Positions 17,691-28,352 of a DNA stretch of 64,000 nucleotides are shown one piece after another. The stretch comes from Clostridium sp. M62/1 (GTDB taxonomy: Bacteria > Bacillota > Clostridia > Lachnospirales > Lachnospiraceae): the NCBI RefSeq assembly GCF_020736365.1, contig NZ_CP085988.1:3230001-3294000 (forward strand). Reading direction: 5' to 3'. The notes under the pieces are model-generated. The model worked only from the letters and a program-made list of their open reading frames with translations, was not told the origin of the DNA and made no database searches. The translations under genes and the position numbers were made by a program. Numbering within the stretch: position 1 is the first letter of the stretch; each line of letters opens with the position of its first letter.

Positions 17691-18620
17691 TTAATCGTTT
17701 TTTACAGCCAGATTGGCCTGAACACGGTTGTAGAGCTCCTTTGCCGCATTGTAGCCCATTTTCTTCTGTCTGTAATTGACGGCGGCGGATTCTACAATAA
17801 TCGCCAGGTTTCTGCCGGGACGGATGGGAATGGAGTGGCACACTACCTTATTTCCCAAAAACTCGATATACTGATCTTCCATTCCCAGGCGATCGTACTC
17901 TCTGTCCTTATCCCACTCTTCCAGCTTGATTACCATGTCGATGGACTGGGTATCCTTCACGCTCTCCACACCGAACAGCGTCTTCACATCGATGATCCCG
18001 ATTCCCCGAAGCTCGATAAAATGGCGGGTAATATCAGGTGCGGAGCCGATCAGAGTGTCGTCACTGACTCTCCTGAGCTCTACCACATCGTCGCTGACCA
18101 GCCTGTGTCCCCTCTTAATCAGCTCCAGGGCAGCCTCGCTTTTTCCGATTCCGCTCTCTCCCATAATCAGCACGCCCTCGCCGAACACATCGACCAGAAC
18201 ACCGTGAATGCTGATCATAGGGGCCAGCTTTACATTCAGCCAGCGGATCACCTCTGCCATCAGATTGGACGTAGGCTTTTTAGACACCATGCAGGGAACT
18301 CCGTAATAATTGCACAGCTCCAGCACGCACTCGTCCGGCTGCATCCCGCGGCTGTAAAGCAGACACGGAATCTTGCTGGAAATCAGCTTGTCGTAGACCT
18401 GACGCCGTCTTTCGCTGGTGAGCGTATCCAGATAGGCCTGCTCCACATACCCGATGATCTGAACCCTCTCCTTGTCAAAATGATCGAAAAAGCCGGTAAG
18501 CTGCAGAGCCGGACGGTTTACATCCGGGTGAACCAGCACTGTTTTCTCCGTATCCAGCTCTGGCGTCATATTTTTCAGATCCATCTTCTCAATCAGCTCT
18601 TTGATCGTTACTCCATACAT
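17691..18620 (-). CDS. hprK: HPr kinase/phosphorylase
   Basis: It phosphorylates and dephosphorylates Ser46 of HPr (and Crh), setting catabolite repression. The ATG at 18620 has AAAGGAG 9 bases upstream; a GTG at 18656 is less likely. Length is 309 residues, the family norm. The Walker A loop GESGIGKSE lies at about residues 154 to 162, and the family signature ELRGIGIIDVKTLFG and the C-terminal IPIRPGRN follow. Its likely substrate, the Crh-like protein, is in the same run of genes. Confidence 0.93.
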   Translation of the reverse strand: MYGVTIKELIEKMDLKNMTPELDTEKTVLVHPDVNRPALQLTGFFDHFDKERVQIIGYVEQAYLDTLTSERRRQVYDKLISSKIPCLLYSRGMQPDECVLELCNYYGVPCMVSKKPTSNLMAEVIRWLNVKLAPMISIHGVLVDVFGEGVLIMGESGIGKSEAALELIKRGHRLVSDDVVELRRVSDDTLIGSAPDITRHFIELRGIGIIDVKTLFGVESVKDTQSIDMVIKLEEWDKDREYDRLGMEDQYIEFLGNKVVCHSIPIRPGRNLAIIVESAAVNYRQKKMGYNAAKELYNRVQANLAVKND

Positions 18621-18741
18621 GGCATGTTTCTCCTTTTCTGCGTTTTCTTTTTTCACGTTTCCCGCGGTTTTTCCCTCTGTTCGTTCCTTCCGCGTCCTGT
18701 GTCTTCATATTTTCTGATCGTACCATCTTTTTTGCTATTTG

Positions 18742-20607
18742 TCACCCCTGACTGTGAAAGAAGCTGTAAACGGCCTCCGCCGCTGCCTGATTCATCTGAG
18801 GGACCTCAAGAAGCTCCTCCACGCCTGCCTCTCTGACCGCCTCAATGGTCTTAAAATAGCGCATAAGCGCCTTCCTTCTGGCAGGGCCAATCCCCCTGAT
18901 GTCATCCAGCACCGAGCGCACCTGCGTCTTTCCCCTGAGGCTTCTGTGATATTCTATGGCAAACCGGTGGGCTTCATCCTGAATCCTTGTGATGAGCTTA
19001 AACCCTTCTGAATACCTGTCAATGGGAACCTCCTCGTTGTTGTAGTAAAGCCCCCTGGTTCTGTGGCTGTCATCCTTCACCATTCCGCAGACGGGGATGG
19101 CGATTCCAAGCTCTTCAAGCACCTCCAGGGCAATATTGACCTGGCCTCTGCCGCCGTCCATCATAATCAGGTCCGGAAAACGGGTAAAGCTTCCCATGGA
19201 GAGATCCCCGCCTCCCTCCAGGATCTCCTCCCGCTCCGCAAGCCCGTGGGAAAATCTCCTGGTGAGAACCTCCCTCATGGATGCGTAGTCGTTGGGTCCC
19301 TGGACCGTCTTTATGCGGAATTTTCTGTAGTCGTTCCTCTTTGGCCTTCCATCCTCATAGACAATCATGGAGCCTACTGACTCAAAGCCGCTGATATTGG
19401 AAATATCATAAGCCTCAATCCGCCTCACCCTGGAAAGCCCGATGAGGCCTCCTATCTGGTTCATGGCGCCTGTCGTGCGCAGCTCCTCCCTCTTGATTTT
19501 CTCCTTGTCCTGGTCAAGCACCATCTTGGCATTCTTCTTGGCAAGCTCTACCAGCTTCTCCTTCTCCCCCTTCTTGGGAACGAGGATTTTCACCTTCTGC
19601 CCTCTTCTGCCGCTTAAAAAGCTGGATATTACCTCTGCGTCCTCCAGCTCCTCCTGGCACCAGATCTCATGGGGGATGAAGGGCGTCCCCGCATAGAACT
19701 GCTTGACAAAGCCGTTTAAAATCTGGCTGTTTGTCTCCGCCGTCCCAGCCTCCACATGGAAATGCTCTCTGCCGATCAGTCTTCCGTCCCTGACAAAGAA
19801 TACCTGTACCACCACATCCCGCTCATCCTTGGCCATAGCGATAATATCACGGTCATCCATGCTCTGGCTCGTGATCTTCTGCTTCTGGGCAATCTGGCGC
19901 ACACTCTTTAACAGGTCCCTGTATTCCGCCGCCTTCTCAAACTCCATCTCCTCTGAGGCCGCGTACATCCTGTCTGTCAGGAGCTTTGTCACCGGATCGT
20001 ATTTTCCGCTCAGGAAATCCAGAACCTCTTTAATCTGCTTCTGGTAATCCTCCTGTGAGATAAATCCCTGGCAGGGCCCGTCGCACTGCCTGATATGGTA
20101 GTAAAGACAGGGCCTGTCCTTTCCGATGTCCCTCGGCAGGTTTCTGGAACACGTTCTGATCCGGTAAATCTTATGGAGCAGGTCAATCATATCCTTCACT
20201 GCCCCGGAGCTGGTAAAGGGGCCGAAATACTTGTTTTTATCCTTTTTCATTGTCCTGGAAAACAGGATTCTGGGAAAAGCCTCGGAGACCGTCACTTTAA
20301 TGTAAGGATACGTCTTGTCGTCCTTGAGCATGGTATTGTATTTCGGCCTGTGCTCCTTGATCAGATTGCATTCCAGCACAAGAGCCTCCAGCTCCGAGTC
20401 AGTCAGGATGTACTCAAATCTGGCGATCCGGGAAACCATCTTTTCAATCTTCGCCGTCTTGTTCCTGCTGCTCTGGAAATACTGGCGCACCCTGTTTTTC
20501 AGGCTGATGGCCTTTCCCACATAGATTATCTCATCCTTGTCGTCGTGCATAATGTAAACCCCCGGCTGGGCCGGGAGCTTCTTCAGTTCCTCTTCTATAT
20601 TAAACAT
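18742..20607 (-). CDS. uvrC: UvrABC excinuclease subunit C
   Basis: It makes both incisions in nucleotide excision repair. Length is 621 residues. The N-terminal GIY-YIG nuclease ([19 protein letters not shown]), the UvrB-contacting UVR segment ([15 protein letters not shown]), the RNase H-like 5' nuclease domain ([21 protein letters not shown]) and a C-terminal tandem helix-hairpin-helix ([16 protein letters not shown]) are in order. It is the first gene of the run leading into hprK; uvrB is elsewhere in this window. Confidence 0.93.
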   Translation of the reverse strand: MFNIEEELKKLPAQPGVYIMHDDKDEIIYVGKAISLKNRVRQYFQSSRNKTAKIEKMVSRIARFEYILTDSELEALVLECNLIKEHRPKYNTMLKDDKTYPYIKVTVSEAFPRILFSRTMKKDKNKYFGPFTSSGAVKDMIDLLHKIYRIRTCSRNLPRDIGKDRPCLYYHIRQCDGPCQGFISQEDYQKQIKEVLDFLSGKYDPVTKLLTDRMYAASEEMEFEKAAEYRDLLKSVRQIAQKQKITSQSMDDRDIIAMAKDERDVVVQVFFVRDGRLIGREHFHVEAGTAETNSQILNGFVKQFYAGTPFIPHEIWCQEELEDAEVISSFLSGRRGQKVKILVPKKGEKEKLVELAKKNAKMVLDQDKEKIKREELRTTGAMNQIGGLIGLSRVRRIEAYDISNISGFESVGSMIVYEDGRPKRNDYRKFRIKTVQGPNDYASMREVLTRRFSHGLAEREEILEGGGDLSMGSFTRFPDLIMMDGGRGQVNIALEVLEELGIAIPVCGMVKDDSHRTRGLYYNNEEVPIDRYSEGFKLITRIQDEAHRFAIEYHRSLRGKTQVRSVLDDIRGIGPARRKALMRYFKTIEAVREAGVEELLEVPQMNQAAAEAVYSFFHSQG

Positions 20608-20693
20608 TGGGCTGATTCTCCACCTTCTGCTGTTCTCACGCTTTTTTCATCTTGTCTGCCCTGTCCCCGGTTCGCTGCCTCACCCGGTCTGTC

Positions 20694-21533
20694 CTAGTCC
20701 CGGCCTCTCCCCATCGGCTCCTGATAACCCCTGCGCAGCCGTGATGCGTCATACTTCAGCTGCATTTTCAGGTACTTTCGGATTCCCTCTGTCTGCTCCT
20801 CAAGGCTGCCATAGCGGGTGCTGATATCCAGGTACACGCAGATGCTGTCCAGCTCCCTCTTTCCCACACAGCCCTCCATCTTGCGGAGTATGGCCAGCTG
20901 ATCCTCTATGTCCTCGGCATCGAGAAATTCAATCAGAAAGGGATTTGGCTGATCCGGAACCGGCTCAATCGGAGAAAAGCCGTAGCCTCCGGCTCTCTGG
21001 GACGATACAATCCCCCGTCCTGCAAGACCGCTGTCTCTCCCATAAGTCTCCCTCTCATAGGCTGCCCTCTCATAAATGCGGGAGCGCTCCTCCTCTGACG
21101 GAGCTTCTGAATTCTTCTCCCCTGTTTCCTCCCCGGGCTGCGCCTCCCCGTTCTGGCTGCCTCTTCCCGGTTCCTGCAGGCCCTGCAGCTTTTCTGACCG
21201 GCTGTCTGCGCCTGGCCCTTCTCCCGCCTTTTCCTCCTGTCCGGACGGCGCCGGCTGAGAAGCAGGTGAGGCGGCAGCTGTGACTGCTCCCGGTTTTCTG
21301 AGCTCTACCCGCTCAAAGCGGTAGTGCTGGGCCGCATCGGGGTATTTTTCTCTGTCCACCGGGCTCACAAAGCTGCTCAGGGGGCGGGCATAGATTCCAA
21401 ACGTACCGTAAAGTGCCTGGTAGATCACAAGCTGCTCCCCTGTTTCTGAGTGTTCTGCAACTGCCAGTACCTGATACATGTTATTTTTAAAATGCCGGTA
21501 AAATTCTCCCGGTTTTGGGATTCTGTCCATCAT
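20694..21533 (-). CDS. DUF1653 domain protein with linker and helical C-terminus
   Basis: The protein has 279 residues. Residues 5 to 75 match DUF1653 ([35 protein letters not shown]), a small beta domain usually found alone in 70 to 90 residue proteins. A Gln/Glu/Pro-rich linker of about 100 residues follows, then a helical C-terminal segment of about 90 residues ([20 protein letters not shown]). The function is unknown. Two ATGs at the start are equally plausible. It lies between the glycoside-hydrolase-like lipoprotein and uvrC. Confidence 0.7.
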   Translation of the reverse strand: MMDRIPKPGEFYRHFKNNMYQVLAVAEHSETGEQLVIYQALYGTFGIYARPLSSFVSPVDREKYPDAAQHYRFERVELRKPGAVTAAASPASQPAPSGQEEKAGEGPGADSRSEKLQGLQEPGRGSQNGEAQPGEETGEKNSEAPSEEERSRIYERAAYERETYGRDSGLAGRGIVSSQRAGGYGFSPIEPVPDQPNPFLIEFLDAEDIEDQLAILRKMEGCVGKRELDSICVYLDISTRYGSLEEQTEGIRKYLKMQLKYDASRLRRGYQEPMGRGRD

Positions 21534-21548
21534 ATCTGCCTCCGTCCT

Positions 21549-22859
21549 TTAATTCTGCTGCTCTTCCTCTGATTCCAATGCGCCGTAATGGTATTTGTTC
21601 GATGCGCTCCACAGGATCCATTCCTCATAGCCTGCATCATAAACCGCCTGGATCTGGCTTCGGATCTCCTCGCCGCCGTAGGCAATGTGATTTTTCAGCC
21701 AGGAAGCCGTAAAATCCTGAAGCCACGGCCGCACCACCGCCGTTTTCTGTGTCGTTTCAGCTCCTGCCGTGTCAAGAGCCGTCTTTGAGTCTGCCAGGGC
21801 CCCCATAATCGTTTCATAGGGATGCAGATCCGGATGGTCCAGTCCAAAATTTCCATCTCCATAGTGGGACGGATAAATCATAGGACAGATATAGTCCAGG
21901 CTGGAGGCCAGAGCGGCATAGTCCTGTCCCACTGCCTGGGCATCGCCGCTGCTGGAGATAATCGCTCCAAATACATCCGCCGACACATACACTCCCTCAC
22001 TGCTCAGCTCATCATATATATATCCTGCAAGCTCCGTGATAATGTCTGTTTTTGAGCTTTCTCCCGCTGCTTTCGCAGCTGCCTTCTGCAGACTGTTATT
22101 TGTAGAAAAACGGATATAGTCAAACTGCACCTCGTCAAATCCTGCCAGCGCCGCCTGCCTTCCGACTTCCGCCAGGTACTCCCGTACCTCCTCATTGTAC
22201 GGATCCAGCCAGGCCATTTTATCACTGTCTCTCAGAACCTCTCCGCTCTCTGACTGAAAACACCACTGGGGCCTTGTCTCACCCATCTTCGGATCCCGAA
22301 GAGAGACTACTCTGGCAATGGTGTAAATGCCATGTTCCCTGAGCTCCGAAAGGAGTCCGGGCAGATCACTGATATAGGGCCTGCAGACCCCCAGCTCCTG
22401 AAGCATCGGGCTTTCCACCTCTGCCGTGATATTTCCGTTGTCATCCTTAAAATCAATCACCACAGCGTTCAGCTCTGTCCTGTCGATCTCCTCGATAATC
22501 CGGGCCATCCTCTCCCTGCTTCCCGCTGCATAAGCCGAGATATAGATCCCTTTTACTTTTACGGGTTCCCTGGGGCTGTCTGTGCTCCAGGCATCGTCGT
22601 AAATTTCAATCACAGGCCCGGCAGCCTCTGCCCTCACAGTGCTCTCATCTTCTCCCGATTTACCGGAAGCTGTTCCTTCGGCCGCCGCTTGGCCTTCATC
22701 AGTTTCCGCTGTTTCCTGGACAGCCCTCCCGCTCTCCGGTACAGCCTCCCCGCTCTCCATTTCCGGAGGCGTATATCTTGTGCAGCCTGCCAGGGGCAAA
22801 GCTGCGGCAAGCAAAAGCGCAGCAAGCAGCGCTCTCTTCTTTCCTCTATTTTCAAACAT
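21549..22859 (-). CDS. Putative glycoside hydrolase lipoprotein (DUF4015 type)
   Basis: The protein has 436 residues. The lipoprotein signal has lipobox LPLAGC (Cys at residue 26), followed by an acidic linker and a catalytic-type TIM barrel from about residue 95 (VKVKGIYISAYAAGS). Conserved segments of the DUF4015 putative glycosidases are present: NAVVIDFKDDNGNIT, FDEVQFDYIRFST, YVSADVFGA, ICPMIYPSHY. The Asp/Glu in the second and third are candidate catalytic residues. It is probably anchored outside the membrane and acts on a cell-wall or surface glycan (inference). It is followed by DUF1653 with 15 bases between. Confidence 0.8.
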   Translation of the reverse strand: MFENRGKKRALLAALLLAAALPLAGCTRYTPPEMESGEAVPESGRAVQETAETDEGQAAAEGTASGKSGEDESTVRAEAAGPVIEIYDDAWSTDSPREPVKVKGIYISAYAAGSRERMARIIEEIDRTELNAVVIDFKDDNGNITAEVESPMLQELGVCRPYISDLPGLLSELREHGIYTIARVVSLRDPKMGETRPQWCFQSESGEVLRDSDKMAWLDPYNEEVREYLAEVGRQAALAGFDEVQFDYIRFSTNNSLQKAAAKAAGESSKTDIITELAGYIYDELSSEGVYVSADVFGAIISSSGDAQAVGQDYAALASSLDYICPMIYPSHYGDGNFGLDHPDLHPYETIMGALADSKTALDTAGAETTQKTAVVRPWLQDFTASWLKNHIAYGGEEIRSQIQAVYDAGYEEWILWSASNKYHYGALESEEEQQN

Positions 22860-22897
22860 AACTTTTCTCTTTTCTTTTATCCCTTCTTATCCTGGCT

Positions 22898-22906
22898 ATT
22901 ATATCA
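22898..22906 (-). promoter_or_regulatory. Extended -10 promoter element of the glycosidase gene
   Basis: TGATATAAT lies on the minus strand about 40 bases before the ATG. No good -35 is visible at 16 to 18 bases, so it would rely on the extended TG. Confidence 0.4.
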
Positions 22907-23129
22907 TTTTCCACCCGCCTGTGCCAGTCAAAATCCCTCTTCACCTGCAGAAAAATAGCAGCTCTGATTTTCTCTCCTGACCCTTCTGCATCCTCCGTTT
23001 CACCGCCTCAGAGAAAGTTTTTCCAAAAAAATTGATTTTCCCTCTACTCAAAATCCATTTTTTGTAGCATAATAGATAGGAAAATTTACAGTGGTACAAA
23101 ATTTACAGATTAGATAAGGACGGTAAAAT

Positions 23130-24611
23130 ATGAGAACAGGATTCGATAATGACAAGTATCTGAAAATGCAGTCCGATCACATCCGCGAGAGAATCGGACA
23201 GTTCGGTGACAAGCTTTATCTGGAATTCGGCGGGAAGCTGTTTGACGACTACCATGCTTCAAGGGTGCTCCCGGGCTTTGCACCTGACAGTAAGCTGCGC
23301 ATGCTTCTTCAGCTTGCAGATCAGGCTGAAATCGTCATCGCCATCAACGCGGCAGACATTGAGAAAAACAAAGTCCGTTCCGATCTCGGAATTACCTATG
23401 ACGTGGATGTTCTCCGCCTGATTCAGACCTACACGGATAAGGGTCTTTACGTAGGAAGCGTTGTGATTACTCACTATTCAGGACAGTCCAGCGCTGATCT
23501 CTTTAAAAAGAAGCTGGAGAATCTCGGAATCAAGGTTTACCGCCACTATATCATTGAGGGGTATCCATCCAATGTATCCCTTATCGTCAGCGACGAGGGA
23601 TATGGAAAGAATGAGTACATTGAAACTACAAAGCCGCTGGTGATCGTGACTGCTCCAGGCCCCGGCAGCGGAAAGATGGCTACCTGCCTGTCCCAGCTCT
23701 ACCACGAAAATAAGAGAGGGATCAAGGCCGGCTACGCCAAGTTTGAAACCTTCCCTATCTGGAATATTCCGCTCAAGCATCCGGTCAACCTGGCCTATGA
23801 GGCGGCCACGGCGGATCTGAATGATGTAAATATGATCGATCCCTTCCACTTGGAGGCATACGGCGTAACTACTGTCAACTACAACCGGGATATTGAAATT
23901 TTCCCTGTTCTCAATGCTATCTTCGAGGGCATTTACGGAAGCTGCCCCTACAAGTCTCCCACCGATATGGGCGTAAACATGGCCGGCAACTGCATCTGTG
24001 ATGACGAAGCCTGCTGTGAGGCCTCCAGACAGGAGATTATCCGCCGCTATTATCAGGCATTAAGCCGTGTAGTCAAGGAGCAGCCAGGCGCTAAGAACGA
24101 GGTTTACAAGATTGAGCTCCTGATGAAACAGGCCAAAATTTCCACAGACATGAGAGCCGTCGTTCCTGCCGCCAATGAGCTGGCTGAAAAAGAAGGTGCT
24201 CCGGCTGCTGCTCTTGAACTGCCGGACGGAACTATCGTTACAGGAAAGACCAGCAACCTGCTGGGTGCATCTGCCGCCCTCCTGCTCAACGCAGTAAAGG
24301 TTCTGGGAGGGATCCCCCATGAGCGCCATCTGATCTCCCCGGCCTCTATTGAGCCAATCCAGAAGCTGAAGGTGGATTACCTGGGCGGTGTCAATCCTCG
24401 CCTCCATACAGATGAAATCCTCATCGCTCTCTCCGCCTGCGCAGCCTCCGACGAGGTTGCACAGAAGGCTATGAAGCAGCTTCCAAAGCTGAAGGGCTGC
24501 CAGGTTCACACCTCTGTTATGCTCTCCGATGTGGACATTAAGGTGTTCAAGAAGCTCGGCGTGGAGCTGACCTGTGAACCCGTTTACGAGCATAAAAAGC
24601 TCTACCACTAG
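23130..24611 (+). CDS. DUF1846 family protein
   Basis: The protein has 493 residues and is full length. It begins MRTGFDNDKYLKMQSDHI, the family start. Other conserved stretches: LYLEFGGKLFDDYHA, VTAPGPGSGKMATCLSQ, GSCPYKSPTDMGVN and GGVNPRLHTDEILI. Solved members show an N-terminal Rossmann-like part and a second domain, but no enzymatic activity is settled to my knowledge. A stand-alone plus-strand gene with a 270-base divergent upstream region, ended by the strong hairpin at 24652-24717. Confidence 0.88.
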   Translation: MRTGFDNDKYLKMQSDHIRERIGQFGDKLYLEFGGKLFDDYHASRVLPGFAPDSKLRMLLQLADQAEIVIAINAADIEKNKVRSDLGITYDVDVLRLIQTYTDKGLYVGSVVITHYSGQSSADLFKKKLENLGIKVYRHYIIEGYPSNVSLIVSDEGYGKNEYIETTKPLVIVTAPGPGSGKMATCLSQLYHENKRGIKAGYAKFETFPIWNIPLKHPVNLAYEAATADLNDVNMIDPFHLEAYGVTTVNYNRDIEIFPVLNAIFEGIYGSCPYKSPTDMGVNMAGNCICDDEACCEASRQEIIRRYYQALSRVVKEQPGAKNEVYKIELLMKQAKISTDMRAVVPAANELAEKEGAPAAALELPDGTIVTGKTSNLLGASAALLLNAVKVLGGIPHERHLISPASIEPIQKLKVDYLGGVNPRLHTDEILIALSACAASDEVAQKAMKQLPKLKGCQVHTSVMLSDVDIKVFKKLGVELTCEPVYEHKKLYH

Positions 24612-24651
24612 ACGTTTCGGGAGCCGCAGAAACGGCCCCGGAAAAACTGTT

Positions 24652-24717
24652 AAAAAACGCCTGTGCAGAGGAGAAAGACACATTCATGTATACTTTCCAT
24701 CTGCACAGGCGTTTTTT
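24652..24717. terminator. Bidirectional terminator between DUF1846 and ftsH genes
   Basis: Perfect 18-base arms (AAAAAACGCCTGTGCAGA and its complement) have runs of A before and T after, so it works for both convergent transcripts. Confidence 0.9.
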
Positions 24718-24773
24718 GCTGCCGCCGAAGCGGCCTGCTTTTCCATTTATTTTCTCAGTTTCTTAGGGTGTTC

Positions 24774-26873
24774 CTATTCTTCAGAGTCCGTTTTTTTATC
24801 CGCTCCGCTTTCTTTCACAGTCACATTCCCGCTGTCCCCTGTGTCTGAATCTGCCGGTGCACCGGAGGGCAAACAGTCAGCCTCAGATTCTTCCGCCGCC
24901 TCAGCAGCGGAGCTTTCAGTCTCCTGCAGGGCGCCTCTGTCTGGCGATTCTTTCTTTTCCTCCAGACGGCTTTCCCTGCTGCCCTCCTCCGGCTCAGGCA
25001 GCCCCTTGATCTCGCGAAGGATCTTCATAAACTCCTTGCCGGTAATCGTTTCCTTCTCAATCAGGAAGGCCGCTATGGCGTCAAGAGCATCCCTGTTCTC
25101 TGACAGCATCTGCTTCGCCTCGTCGTAAGCCTCCTTGAGAATCATCATGACCTCTTTGTCAATGTCTGCCGCTGTCTCGTCGCTGCAGTTTAACACGGTT
25201 CGTCCGCTCAGGTACTGATCCTCTCTGGTGGCAAGCCCCATCAGTCCGAACTTATCAGACATTCCGTACTGGGTCACCATAGCTCTGGCAATTCTTGTGG
25301 CCTGTTCAATATCGTTGGCTGCTCCTGTGGTTACCGTGTCAAAGACAATCTCCTCTGCCGCGCGGCCGGCCAGAAAGCCTACCAGCATGGCATGGATTTC
25401 TTTCTTTGTATTTAAGTATTTTTCCTCCTCAGGAACCTGCATCACGTAGCCCAGAGCACCCATCGTTCTCGGAACAATGGTAATCTTCTGAACCGGCTCT
25501 GCATCCTTCTGAAGGGCATTTACCAGCGCATGGCCTACCTCGTGGTAGGATACAATCCTGCGCTCCTCTTTGCTGAGAATCCTGTCCTTTTTCTCTTTTC
25601 CTACCAGAACAACCTCCACCGCCTCAAACAGATCCTTCTGTGAAACGGCACTGCGGCCGTGCTTGACGGCTGTGATGGCGGCCTCATTCATCATATTGGC
25701 CAGATCCGCGCCTACGGCGCCGGAGGTAGCCAGCGCAATCTCCTCAAAGTTTACGGTTTCATCCAGCTTTACATCCTTTGAGTGAACCTTTAAGATATTG
25801 ATTCTTCCCTTTAAGTCCGGTTTATCTACAATCACCCGTCTGTCAAAACGGCCGGGGCGCAGAAGAGCCGGATCCAGAATCTCCGGACGGTTAGTGGCAG
25901 CCATAACGAGAAGTCCCTTGGAGGAATCAAAACCATCCATCTCCGAGAGAAGCTGGTTTAAGGTCTGCTCCCTCTCATCATTCCCTCCCAGACGGGAATC
26001 ACGGCTTTTTCCGATGGCGTCCACCTCGTCAATGAAAATAATACACGGCGCAGACTCCTGAGCCTGCTTAAACAGGTCGCGGACACGGGAGGCTCCCACG
26101 CCCACAAACATCTCCACAAAGTCAGAACCAGACAGGGAGAAGAACGGCACCTTCGCCTCTCCTGCCACAGCCTTGGCAAGCAGTGTCTTTCCGGTTCCCG
26201 GAGGGCCTACCAGCAGCGCGCCCTTGGGCAGCTTTGCGCCAATCTTCGTGTACTTTCCGGGGTTGTGAAGAAAATCCACAATCTCCTTCAGCGACTCCTT
26301 GGCCTCGTCCTCACCTGCCACGTCCTTGAAGGTAATGCCTGTTTCCTTCTGGACATAGACCTTGGCGTTGCTCTTTCCAACACCCATGATTCCGTTTCCG
26401 CCGCCCATCCTTTTCATCATAAAGTTAAAAAGCAGGAACAGTAGCGCAACCGGCAGAATCCAGCTCATGAGGAAAGCCATAACCTGGGCGCTGGCATCAG
26501 CTTCAGCCTCCTCGTATCTCTCCACTCCCGCCTGTTCCAGCTTATTCAACAGATCCGGATCGTAGATCGGTACTGTATAATACTCCTTTCCAATCAGGTT
26601 TCCCCATCTATCTCTGCTGGCTGTGTACTTGTCAGATTTCTCATTTGGAATAATCGTAATCTTATTTCCGTTAATGACTACCGATTCTACCTCACCATTT
26701 TCCAGCATGTCGTTAAACTCGCTGTACGGCAGCTTTTCCGTATTCGTCCGGTTCAGCAGTGAGTTCATGCCCATGACACAGATTAATGTAAAGATCATGG
26801 TAATGACAAAAACCGTAATGTTCCCTCTCTTCGGCTCTTTCTGATTGTTGCCATTCTTACTGTTGTTATCCAT
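24774..26873 (-). CDS. ftsH: ATP-dependent zinc metalloprotease FtsH
   Basis: This is a membrane-anchored AAA+ protease that degrades misfolded and regulatory proteins. The N-terminal membrane segment ([20 protein letters not shown]), an extracytoplasmic domain and a second membrane segment ([20 protein letters not shown]) precede the AAA domain: Walker A GPPGTGKT, Walker [12 protein letters not shown], second region of homology [20 protein letters not shown]. The Zn-site HEVGHAL has Val instead of the common Ala. The C-terminal 75 residues are an acidic Ser/Glu-rich tail, longer than usual; total 699 residues. Confidence 0.95.
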   Translation of the reverse strand: MDNNSKNGNNQKEPKRGNITVFVITMIFTLICVMGMNSLLNRTNTEKLPYSEFNDMLENGEVESVVINGNKITIIPNEKSDKYTASRDRWGNLIGKEYYTVPIYDPDLLNKLEQAGVERYEEAEADASAQVMAFLMSWILPVALLFLLFNFMMKRMGGGNGIMGVGKSNAKVYVQKETGITFKDVAGEDEAKESLKEIVDFLHNPGKYTKIGAKLPKGALLVGPPGTGKTLLAKAVAGEAKVPFFSLSGSDFVEMFVGVGASRVRDLFKQAQESAPCIIFIDEVDAIGKSRDSRLGGNDEREQTLNQLLSEMDGFDSSKGLLVMAATNRPEILDPALLRPGRFDRRVIVDKPDLKGRINILKVHSKDVKLDETVNFEEIALATSGAVGADLANMMNEAAITAVKHGRSAVSQKDLFEAVEVVLVGKEKKDRILSKEERRIVSYHEVGHALVNALQKDAEPVQKITIVPRTMGALGYVMQVPEEEKYLNTKKEIHAMLVGFLAGRAAEEIVFDTVTTGAANDIEQATRIARAMVTQYGMSDKFGLMGLATREDQYLSGRTVLNCSDETAADIDKEVMMILKEAYDEAKQMLSENRDALDAIAAFLIEKETITGKEFMKILREIKGLPEPEEGSRESRLEEKKESPDRGALQETESSAAEAAEESEADCLPSGAPADSDTGDSGNVTVKESGADKKTDSEE

Positions 26874-26923
26874 AAATGTAAGTTCTCCATTCTGAATAGA
26901 TTATGCTCCACCTATTCTATACC

Positions 26924-26952
26924 ATTATAGTGTCCATCTCCCCATAAATCAA
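26924..26952 (-). promoter_or_regulatory. Promoter of ftsH
   Basis: TTGATT (26947-26952) and TATAAT (26924-26929) are separated by 17 bases on the minus strand, about 50 bases before the ATG. Confidence 0.75.
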
Positions 26953-27066
26953 GAACTGAAAATATTAAAATGTTATAAAGATCAGCCGTCCCTTCTCCCC
27001 CTGGGGCGGGTTGCGCACCCGGCTTTTTTGTGGTACGCTTGAAAAAATCTGCGAAGGAGAGCACTT

Positions 27067-27565
27067 ATGTCAAGAGAAATACACACGATTCCCCCTGTTT
27101 TTGACAGCCATTCCAAAATTTTGATTCTGGGTTCCTTTCCCTCCGTCAAATCCAGGGAAAGCCAGTTTTTTTACGGCCATCCCCAGAATCGTTTCTGGCG
27201 TGTGCTGGCAGCCGTAACCGGCCAGCCGCTTCCGTCAGACATTGCTGAAAAAAAAGGAATTTCTGCTGAGAAACCATATCGCTTTGTGGGACGTCATAGA
27301 AAGCTGCGAGATAACGGGGTCCAGCGACAGTTCCATCCGGAATGCAGTTCCAAATAACCTGAACCGCATCCTTTGCGCCGCCCCTGTGTGCCAGATTTTT
27401 ACAAACGGCAGAACCGCCGGCAGGCTCTACGACAAATACTGTCTGAACGATACCGGCAGACCTGCCCTCTGCCTTCCTTCCACAAGCCCTGCCAATGCCG
27501 CCTGGTCTCTCGACCGCCTTGTCACAGCCTGGAATGCTGTCAGAACTGCTCTGCAGGATGCGTAA
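27067..27565 (+). pseudogene. DNA-deoxyinosine/uracil glycosylase gene with frameshift at an A8 run
   Basis: The first frame (27067 on) gives SKILILGSFPSVKSRESQFF and YGHPQNRFWRVLAAVTGQ, the start of Mug-like deoxyinosine glycosylases. At eight A (27248-27255) the coding sense moves to another frame, which continues LLRNHIALWDVIESCEI, SSDSSIRNAVPNNL and LPSTSPANAAWS to the stop at 27565. With seven A the two halves join into one normal protein of about 165 residues. All family motifs are intact on both sides. It is a recent frameshift, a phase-variable or slippage site, or a sequencing error. AAGGAG precedes the ATG. Confidence 0.8.
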
Positions 27566-27619
27566 ACGCAAGCGCATATTTTTTCATCTGCGGAACACAT
27601 TATAGGATGAGGTGATCAT

Positions 27620-27925
27620 ATGAAATCTATCCATGAAAGTGATGACAGCAATTACAGCAGAAACGGGGAGAGGATGCATCCGGAAAAAAATCCTCCCATC
27701 CGGAAAATGACCGCGGATGAACTGCGGAGACGGTATGAAAAAGAGCTGCGGGCTATGGACAGGAATCCTCCCCGCTTTTCAGATATATCGGATCTGGATA
27801 CCTGCTCCGCCACGGACTGCACCGGACTGATTCCCTCCCTTCCCCAGTCGGAAGCAGAAAGGGAAGCATATGATGATATTCACCACATGCTTCCCAAAAT
27901 TCCTTCCGCCACGGACACCCCTTAA
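27620..27925 (+). CDS. Small acidic protein of unknown function
   Basis: The protein has 101 residues. GAGGTG lies 5 bases before the ATG. It is polar, rich in Asp, Glu, Arg and Pro, with one likely helix (MTADELRRRYEKELRAM) and no membrane segment or metal motif. It follows the glycosylase gene on the same strand by 55 bases. No family is recognised. Confidence 0.5.
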   Translation: MKSIHESDDSNYSRNGERMHPEKNPPIRKMTADELRRRYEKELRAMDRNPPRFSDISDLDTCSATDCTGLIPSLPQSEAEREAYDDIHHMLPKIPSATDTP

Positions 27926-28025
27926 GTCGCAGTATGCGGGGACTAATTTCCCTCTGGCTGATCAGTTTATGTCCGGTCAGAGAAGGACTCTGCTCTGCCT
28001 TCTGTTCCCTGTTCCAGGTGCCCGC

Positions 28026-28352
28026 CTAAAATACGGCCTGCACCAGAACCATATAGAGCACAGTCCCCGCCCCGATGCTCAAAAGAGAATTTCTTTTCAG
28101 CACATGGAGCAGCGCCACAGCTGCGCAGGACAAAATCTCCGGAATCCCAAAGGGAGCCTGAAGGATATCCACTCCCTTCAGGCAGTAGACAACTAAAAGC
28201 CCCATGGTGGCATAGGGAAGCGTCCCGCCCAGATACTCCACGTATCTGGGCATTTTCCTGCCCTGGGGAAACAGAAGAAAGGGCAGAAACCTGGTTATCA
28301 CCGTCCCCGCTGTCAGGGCTGCCAGAATCATAAGCATATATCTATTGTCCAT
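28026..28352 (-). CDS. azlD: AzlD-type branched-chain amino acid exporter subunit
   Basis: The protein has 108 residues with about four membrane helices, matching AzlD length and the typical TRFLPFLLF and TLPYATMGLLVVYCLK segments. With AzlC it forms a two-part exporter of branched-chain amino acids. It overlaps the 3' end of azlC by 11 bases. Confidence 0.85.
   Translation of the reverse strand: MDNRYMLMILAALTAGTVITRFLPFLLFPQGRKMPRYVEYLGGTLPYATMGLLVVYCLKGVDILQAPFGIPEILSCAAVALLHVLKRNSLLSIGAGTVLYMVLVQAVF

Noticed and set aside
27006-27029. Plus-strand hairpin with six T upstream of the glycosylase gene
   Set aside because: The stem needs a bulge and no transcript is known to enter from the left, so terminator or attenuator function is not supported enough to list.
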